Of a DNA stretch of 10,112 bases, positions 5,625 through 10,112 are shown one piece after another (position 1 is the stretch's first letter; each line of letters starts with the position of its first letter). The translations under genes and the position numbers were made by a program. Origin of the DNA: an uncultured Coriobacteriia bacterium (lineage in GTDB: Bacteria; Actinomycetota; Coriobacteriia; Coriobacteriales; QAMH01); the NCBI GenBank assembly GCA_902493755.1, contig CABURF010000022.1, forward strand, positions 1 through 10,112, given 5' to 3'. Under the pieces are notes generated by a model, which had not been told where the DNA came from, ran no database searches, and saw only the letters and a program-made list of their open reading frames with translations.

Positions 5625-6533
5625 GTGGTTGCAGGCGATACGGGCAACAGGATCGATTCGCAGGACATGTTCGGTGGCGAGGTCCCGCCCGAGGTCCTGC
5701 GCTTCTTCGAACAGGCAGATCCGCCATATGAAGTTCGCGCGTTCATACGCGAGACCATCAACGAAATGCGCAGCGAGGAGGCTCGGCAGGCGCAATTCGT
5801 GAGTGACGTAAGTCACGAGATCCGCACGCCGCTCACCGCCATTCGCGGCGCGGCCGAGACCTTGCTCGAGGGAGATGTCCCCGAGCAGATGCAGCAGCGC
5901 TTCCTCGACCAGATCATCAAGGAGTGCGACCGACTCACGCGCCTGGCCAACGATCTGCTCACCTTGCAACGGGCCGAGGGCGAAAACATGGAGCTCACGC
6001 GTATCAATCTACGCGCTATCGCCGATAACTGTGCCTTGCTCATGCAAGGGCTTGTCGAGGAGCGTGGCGTGAACCTCGCCGTGGTGGGTGAGGCCCCAGA
6101 CGTCATGGGCAATGCAGACGCGCTCAACCAGATTCTCGTGAACCTCATCGAGAATGCGAGCCGCTTTGCGGGCGAGGGCGGGCACGTGCGCGTCGAGATT
6201 ACCTGCAACGAGGGACACTCGGTCATTGCCGTCAAGGATGATGGGCCGGGTTTCGGCGACGAATCACCCGAGCATCTTTTCGACCGCTTCTATCGCGCCG
6301 ACCAGAGCCGTGCACGCTTCAAGGGTAGCGGCAATAGCGGCCTGGGGCTTGCCATCGTCAAGGCGCTTGCCGAGGCAATGGGCGGCACCGTGCAAGCGGC
6401 TAATCTGGCTGGTCACGGCGCGGTCTTCATCGTTGCCCTTCCCAGCCTGCCTCCCGAGAACTGGAAGGACACCGCGCCCTGCGCGCATCTGAGTGAGTCG
6501 CTCCGGGAGTCGATTCTCAACGTCGGCGAGTAG
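5625..6533 (+). CDS. Soluble HisKA-type sensor histidine kinase without transmembrane sensor
   Basis: The product is a 302-residue histidine kinase starting at GTG 5625 behind a perfect AGGAGG (5614-5619). The earlier in-frame ATG at 5574 lies inside coaX and has no such site. It contains HisKA with phospho-acceptor H64 in VSHEIRTPL, an N box (NLIENAS, 173-179), G1 (DDGPGFG, 205-211), an F box (LFDRFYRAD, 218-226) and G2 (GSGNSGLGLAIV, 234-245), so it should be active. Only about 55 residues precede the HisKA region, and they contain no hydrophobic segment, HAMP or clear PAS domain. PhoR-type relatives normally carry membrane and sensor parts, so this one must sense through its N-terminal region or through a partner protein. 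It probably phosphorylates the response regulator encoded at 4017-4736. About 25 residues after the ATPase domain are unassigned. Confidence 0.92.
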   Translation: MVAGDTGNRIDSQDMFGGEVPPEVLRFFEQADPPYEVRAFIRETINEMRSEEARQAQFVSDVSHEIRTPLTAIRGAAETLLEGDVPEQMQQRFLDQIIKECDRLTRLANDLLTLQRAEGENMELTRINLRAIADNCALLMQGLVEERGVNLAVVGEAPDVMGNADALNQILVNLIENASRFAGEGGHVRVEITCNEGHSVIAVKDDGPGFGDESPEHLFDRFYRADQSRARFKGSGNSGLGLAIVKALAEAMGGTVQAANLAGHGAVFIVALPSLPPENWKDTAPCAHLSESLRESILNVGE

Positions 6534-6565
6534 CGCCTTCCGTGGGCGAAAACCCCATTCCATAT

Positions 6566-6598
6566 GCAAATGCATGGGTGGCGTATGCGAGCATTTGC
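6566..6598. repeat. 8-bp inverted repeat in the leader of the ACT-domain gene
   Basis: GCAAATGC (6566-6573) and GCATTTGC (6591-6598) are perfect inverted copies separated by 17 bases. The pair lies 38 bases before the ACT gene start, next to a weak -10-like TACCAT at 6601-6606. No T-run follows, so a terminator is unlikely; an operator is possible. Confidence 0.3.
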
Positions 6599-6635
6599 GG
6601 TACCATGTGCGTTACAAAAATCTGAAGGGAACAAG

Positions 6636-6914
6636 ATGACTCCAACGAGAACCGTCGTGACCGTCCTGGGCAAGGATCGTAGCCGCATTGTCGCGACCAT
6701 TGCCACGACACTTGCCGACTGCGGCGCCAACATCGACGACATCCAGCAGAATGTCCTCAACGATATCTTCTCGATGACCATGCTTGTCACGCTCGATGAG
6801 GACGTTGCAAGCTTCAACAAGGTGCAAGAGCTGCTCGCCCGCGACGGTGAGGCGCTCAACCTGCAGGTCGTCATTCAGCGTGAGGACGTCTTCGAGTTCA
6901 TGTACAACGTCTAG
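6636..6914 (+). CDS. ACT-domain protein, UPF0237 type
   Basis: This 92-residue protein is almost entirely one ACT domain. The start is ATG 6636, placed five bases after GAAGGGA. The sequence VVTVLGKDRSRIVATIATTLADCGANIDDI followed by FSMTMLV and ending REDVFEFMYNV matches the layout of the UPF0237 family (VVGKD-x-x-GI-x-A, N-I-x-D-I-x-Q, IQ-x-EDVF-x-x-M). ACT domains bind small ligands, usually amino acids; the ligand here is unknown. In many bacteria UPF0237 genes are followed by a UPF0210 (PFL-like) gene, but here a glycan ABC-transporter permease follows after 30 bases. It may share a transcript with the transporter downstream. Confidence 0.85.
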   Translation: MTPTRTVVTVLGKDRSRIVATIATTLADCGANIDDIQQNVLNDIFSMTMLVTLDEDVASFNKVQELLARDGEALNLQVVIQREDVFEFMYNV

Positions 6915-6944
6915 CGTAGAAACTGGGCAGAGGCTATTTCAGAT

Positions 6945-7739
6945 ATGGAAACGAGCGTACAAAGCGACATGGCGCGCAATAAGTTCAAGAAGAACTGGGG
7001 TGTGCTCTCCGCTCTCGTCTCCAAGGACTTCAAACGCAAATATCGCCGCAGCGTTTTGGGCATCGTCTGGTCTATCCTCAACCCGCTGCTCATGATGGTC
7101 ATCATGAGTGCGGTGTTCTCCTACATGTTCAAGTTCAACATCGAGCACTTTCCGCTGTACGTCATTCTCGGCAACATCCTCTTCGGTTTCATGAGTACGG
7201 CCACGTGCACGGCCATGGTCTCCATCGTCGATTCGTCGTCTCTCATCAAGAAGATTCGCATCGAGAAGGCGATTTTCCCCATCGAGAAGGTCATCTTCGC
7301 GTTGCTCAACTTTGGCTTCTCGCTCATTGCGGCCATCTGCGTCATGATTTACCTGCAGGTCTTTCCTTCCTGGCAGGTACTGCTCCTGCCTGTTCTCGTG
7401 CTCTTCGTCGCGTTGTTCAGCATGGGCCTGAGCCTGCTTCTATCCGCGCTCGGCGTGTTCTTTCGCGATGTCTTCCATCTCTGGGAGGTGCTCATCACGG
7501 CATGGACCTATGCCACGCCACTGTTCTATCCCATGGATTTGCTCGAGCCCTGGATGCAGCAGGTCATGCAGTTCAATCCCATGTACCACTACGTCGTCTA
7601 CTTCCGTGACATCATGATGTACGGTGTCATGCCCAGCGGCATGGAGCATCTCATCTGCCTGGGTATGGCTGTCATCACCTTCGTCGTCGGCCTTCTCGTC
7701 TTCCGCAAGACCGAGAAGAAGTTCATCCTATATGTGTAG
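6945..7739 (+). CDS. ABC-2 type polysaccharide/teichoic-acid export permease
   Basis: This 264-residue integral membrane protein of the ABC-2 family resembles Wzm/TagG exporters of lipid-linked glycans. After a basic cytoplasmic N-terminus (KDFKRKYRRSVLG, residues 27-39) I see six hydrophobic segments at about 38-61, 71-95, 114-139, 144-170, 178-197 and 234-253. The motif SVLGIVWSILNPLL and the late YATPLFYPMDLL and FNPMYHYVVYFRD are typical. Start ATG 6945 has only a weak, distant GAGG; ATG 6969 is possible but has no better site. The ATPase gene begins nine bases after the stop, so the pair is an operon and should form a two-by-two transporter. The exported polymer is not shown by the sequence. 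I leave the gene symbol open because Wzm and TagG cannot be told apart here. Confidence 0.9.
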   Translation: METSVQSDMARNKFKKNWGVLSALVSKDFKRKYRRSVLGIVWSILNPLLMMVIMSAVFSYMFKFNIEHFPLYVILGNILFGFMSTATCTAMVSIVDSSSLIKKIRIEKAIFPIEKVIFALLNFGFSLIAAICVMIYLQVFPSWQVLLLPVLVLFVALFSMGLSLLLSALGVFFRDVFHLWEVLITAWTYATPLFYPMDLLEPWMQQVMQFNPMYHYVVYFRDIMMYGVMPSGMEHLICLGMAVITFVVGLLVFRKTEKKFILYV

Positions 7740-7748
7740 GGAGAGCAG

Positions 7749-8540
7749 ATGACCGAGGAGCTGCAGAAAACCGAAACATGGGTCGAGAAGGACACGAATG
7801 CCACGAGCGACGAAGCGGTCATCGTCTTCGATCATGTCGACATGATCTTCAACATCGCCAGCGAGCAGCTTAACAACCTCAAGGAGTACTTCATCAAGCT
7901 TGTGCGTCGCGAGCTCTTCTTCGAGGAGTTCAAGGCTCTCAAGGACGTCTCGTTCACCATCCACCGTGGTGAGGTCTACGGTGTCGTGGGCAGCAATGGC
8001 TCGGGCAAATCAACGCTGCTCAAGCTTGTTGCCGGCGTGCTCGAGCCTTCCAATGGCTCGGTTACCGTCAATGGCACCATCGCCCCCATCATCGAGCTAG
8101 GTGCTGGCTTTGACTTTGAGCTTACGGCTCGTGAGAACGTTTACCTCAATGGCGCGCTACTGGGCTACAGTAAGAAGTTCATCAACGAGAAGTACGAAAG
8201 TATCATCGATTTCGCCGAGATTCGCGATTTTCAGGACATGCCCATCAAGAACTACTCTTCGGGCATGGTCGCTCGCATTGCCTTTGCCATCGCAACCGTT
8301 ACCACGCCCGACATCCTCGTTGTCGACGAGGCGCTCTCGGTTGGTGATTTTCGCTTCCAGGAGAAGTGCGAAAACCGCATCAAGGAGCTCGTCTCGCATG
8401 GGACGACCCTGCTCTTCGTCTCGCATTCCATCGAGCAGGTCGAGCGCGTGTGCGAGCGTGCCCTTTGGATCGAGAAGGGCGTCGCCCGTATGCAGGGCGA
8501 TGTCATGGAAGTTTGCGAGGCCTACCGCCAGGGCATCTAG
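7749..8540 (+). CDS. ABC transporter ATPase for glycan/teichoic-acid export (Wzt/TagH type)
   Basis: This 263-residue nucleotide-binding subunit is the partner of the permease just upstream. Walker A GSNGSGKS is at 81-88, the glycan-exporter segment ELGAGFDFELTARENVYLNG at about 116-135, the signature YSSGM at 169-173, Walker B ILVVDE at 189-194 and the switch His in VSHS at H226. The approximately 25 residues before the usual strand (IVFDHVDMIF) are a variable leader, and an insertion before FKALKDVSF (LNNLKEYFIKLVRRE) is typical of TagH/Wzt relatives. The protein ends soon after the ATPase domain, so it lacks the C-terminal glycan-binding domain of Wzt proteins that recognise a capped O-antigen. 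This favours export that does not depend on a terminal cap. The ribosome binding site is GGGAGAG just before ATG 7749. Confidence 0.93.
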   Translation: MTEELQKTETWVEKDTNATSDEAVIVFDHVDMIFNIASEQLNNLKEYFIKLVRRELFFEEFKALKDVSFTIHRGEVYGVVGSNGSGKSTLLKLVAGVLEPSNGSVTVNGTIAPIIELGAGFDFELTARENVYLNGALLGYSKKFINEKYESIIDFAEIRDFQDMPIKNYSSGMVARIAFAIATVTTPDILVVDEALSVGDFRFQEKCENRIKELVSHGTTLLFVSHSIEQVERVCERALWIEKGVARMQGDVMEVCEAYRQGI

Positions 8541-8547
8541 CGGCTGC

Positions 8548-9774
8548 TTACCCCAGCAGGTCGTTGACCAGCTCCACAATCGCGCGATAGGCGACGGGAC
8601 GGTCGAATTGCGCTTCGGCAATCCTGCGGCCGCGCATGCCCATCTCGTCACAGGCGTCTTTGTCTTGTGCGAGCGCGATGATGGCTCCTGCAAGCTCGAC
8701 CACATTCTCTGGCTCGACGTTTACGCCAAAGCCGTCCTGCGTGCACTTGTCTCTGAATTCCTGGCTTTCGCCCGTGTTGATGATGGGACGTCCCGCACAT
8801 AGATAGTCGGCAATCTTGGAGACGATCGACTGGGGGGCGCCTTTGATGAGCGAGTTGACGAGGACGTCGCTTGCCTTGAGGTATGCGGCCATGATCTGGT
8901 AATCCACGTAGCCCGTGAACACGGTGGGCGCATCGATGTCTTCGGCGAGCTTCTCGAGGCCTGGGCGGTTGGGGCCGTCACCGAGGATGTAGAGGCTGAG
9001 CCGCTTGCCGAGTTCCTCGGCAATGACGGGTTCTGCAAGCTCGCATGCGCGGATGAGCGTCGCCACGTCATAGCTTTGAGCAAGCGATCCGGCGTAGATG
9101 ACCCAGAACTCGTCATCGCCTTTGGTGATCGAGGGAGTGTAGCGCTCAACGCCCTCGTCGAAGTAGGCGATATCGCCACCCACATATACGGTGAGGTGCG
9201 GGATATCCTGCAGGCAATGGTGCGTGTACTCGTGCGAGGTACCGACGGCGGCCGAAGCGGAGGCGTAGGCGATGGCCGCATCGCGCTGGAATCCGCTGAA
9301 GGCGAAGTCGCTCAGTACCGGGACATCTGCAACCATCTTCATGGCCTCGGGCCATAGGTCATTGATATCGACGACGAAGGGGATGTCGTGCTCGCGCGCG
9401 AAGCTACCGGCATCGGCCGCGATGTTGTTGGGTGGAATCTGACACCAGACAAGGTCGTAATCCGTCCCGTAGCGCTCGAGGTAGCGACGTAAGTTCTTGC
9501 TGAAGACGCCCTGACTATATATGCGTGCGGGATTGATGTTGGAGCTGTAACCGGGCTCCTCGATGAAGATGACCTCGTAGGGCAGCTCGTGGTATTTGGG
9601 GTTAACGATGTTGCGGCGCTTCTTCTCCCAATGCTGGAAGGTCGAGGTGAGCAAGTCGACCTCATAGCCCTCCTTGGCGAGCAGCTCGGCGATGTAGGAG
9701 GTGCGGTTGAGGCCGGCGGTCTCGTCGGCGAGCTTCACGGCTTGCGTCACGACGGCGATTTTTGCGTTGCTCAC
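8548..9774 (-). CDS. GT4-type glycosyltransferase
   Basis: The product is a 408-residue GT-B fold glycosyltransferase, probably cytoplasmic or membrane-associated. The N-terminal Rossmann half (about 1-195) begins IAVVTQAVKLADETAGLNRT, consistent with an acceptor-binding domain, and contains DLWPEAMKM. The C-terminal half (about 220-390) has WVIYAGSLAQSYD, YILGDGP, VFTGYV and SIVSKIADYLCAGRPII, the usual nucleotide-sugar-binding region of family 4. The common E-x7-E pair is not clear; S-x-x-SK-x-x-DYLCAGRP stands in that place. It starts at GTG 9774 behind AAGGAG with a six-base spacer. Seventeen bases separate it from the upstream gene on the same strand, so both form one operon. It converges on the transporter ATPase gene with a seven-base gap. 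It probably adds one sugar to the glycan exported by that transporter. Donor and acceptor are unknown. Confidence 0.88.
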   Translation of the reverse strand: MSNAKIAVVTQAVKLADETAGLNRTSYIAELLAKEGYEVDLLTSTFQHWEKKRRNIVNPKYHELPYEVIFIEEPGYSSNINPARIYSQGVFSKNLRRYLERYGTDYDLVWCQIPPNNIAADAGSFAREHDIPFVVDINDLWPEAMKMVADVPVLSDFAFSGFQRDAAIAYASASAAVGTSHEYTHHCLQDIPHLTVYVGGDIAYFDEGVERYTPSITKGDDEFWVIYAGSLAQSYDVATLIRACELAEPVIAEELGKRLSLYILGDGPNRPGLEKLAEDIDAPTVFTGYVDYQIMAAYLKASDVLVNSLIKGAPQSIVSKIADYLCAGRPIINTGESQEFRDKCTQDGFGVNVEPENVVELAGAIIALAQDKDACDEMGMRGRRIAEAQFDRPVAYRAIVELVNDLLG

Positions 9775-9791
9775 TCGTGTCTCCTTGGGGT

Positions 9792-10112
9792 CTACAGATA
9801 TTCTCTAGTGCAGCGGATAGCGTAATCGAGGCCGTTAGAGCGCACGCGGTAAGCGAACTCGCTCGCAAGGCCCATGCCAAAGCGCAGGCGCGAGTTCTTG
9901 ATTGGTATACCACGGTACTCGGCGAATTGCGCTTTGAGGGCAGGGTTGATCTTGGGCTCGCTTGCCACGAGCGCGGGATCCATGCGGTCGAACATGGCAT
10001 GTGCCGCTTCGAGGACTTGGGGGTCATCGCCATTGGAGCGGTACTGGCCGTTGAAGTAGGTGAAGCCCTTGCTGATATGGCTTTTGAGCACGCCCTCGTC
10101 GGTAATGCCGAG
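9792..10112 (-). CDS. C-terminal part of an unrecognised protein, runs off the window edge
   Basis: The frame is open to the right edge and reads LGITDEGVLKSHISKGF at the edge, so at least 106 residues of C-terminus are present and the true start lies outside. A GTG at 10091 is in frame, but the coding reading continues through it. The visible part is soluble and helix-rich, with a recurring motif of small and basic residues (EAAHAMFDRMDPALVASEP, KAQFAEYRGIPIKNSRLRFG). It ends CTREYL at TAG 9792-9794, directly before the glycosyltransferase gene. By position it is probably involved in surface-polysaccharide synthesis, but I do not recognise a family and give no function. Confidence 0.75.
   Translation of the reverse strand, partial: LGITDEGVLKSHISKGFTYFNGQYRSNGDDPQVLEAAHAMFDRMDPALVASEPKINPALKAQFAEYRGIPIKNSRLRFGMGLASEFAYRVRSNGLDYAIRCTREYL

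Noticed and set aside
4805..5761. Minus-strand open frame of 318 codons opposite coaX
   Set aside because: It overlaps coaX and the start of the kinase gene, both with clear motifs and ribosome binding sites; the shadow has no recognisable domain.
5803..5816. GTGACGTAAGTCAC inverted repeat
   Set aside because: It lies inside the histidine kinase gene and codes for the conserved SDVSHE motif, so chance plus coding constraint explains it.
8544..8559. CTGCT/AGCAG hairpin as bidirectional terminator between the convergent genes
   Set aside because: The stem has only five pairs, overlaps the stop codons and has no T-run on either side.

Overview
The window looks like chromosomal DNA from a high-GC anaerobic actinobacterium, most likely of class Coriobacteriia (Collinsella/Olsenella/Eggerthella relatives). 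This is an inference from the GC-rich codon use, strong GGAG-type ribosome binding sites, a type III pantothenate kinase, and a secreted protein with C-terminal YRLYN..GEH.YT..ERD repeats (DUF5648-like), which are common in gut Coriobacteriia. No rRNA, tRNA, insertion sequence or CRISPR array was seen.

Region 1 (1-2000) is one large secreted surface-protein gene. It has a signal peptide, BspA-type leucine-rich repeats (DUF285-like), two Ig-like modules, a Pro/Glu/Asp linker and three DUF5648-like repeats. It is broken into two reading frames by one extra base in a run of seven Cs at 580-586. The 78-bp repeat register (79 bp, then 78 bp) shows the insertion directly.

Region 2 (1993-2330) has no protein gene I can support. 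It holds an extended -10 promoter candidate and a strong two-part hairpin followed by a T-run, which together could be a small RNA or a leader/terminator. A 60-aa conserved-looking small protein follows, ending seven bases from the convergent end of a DUF4143-type AAA ATPase gene (3827-2517, minus). The ATPase promoter carries four copies of a 14-bp element at exactly 23-bp spacing, overlapping a perfect TATAAT box. This is the most unusual regulatory structure in the window.

Region 3 (3950-6640) is a signalling and CoA-synthesis block. An OmpR/PhoB-type response regulator (minus) diverges from coaX (plus), which is followed by a histidine kinase. The kinase has no membrane segment and almost no sensory region. 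The two probable signalling partners are therefore separated by coaX. An ACT-domain protein of the UPF0237 type follows, with its own leader.

Region 4 (6945-10112) is a cell-surface polysaccharide locus. An ABC-2 permease and its ATPase (Wzm/Wzt or TagG/TagH type, ATPase without a C-terminal glycan-binding domain) run rightward and meet, head-on, a GT4-type glycosyltransferase gene. That gene lies directly downstream of an unrecognised gene that runs off the right edge. Together these probably assemble and export a glycan or teichoic-acid-like polymer.
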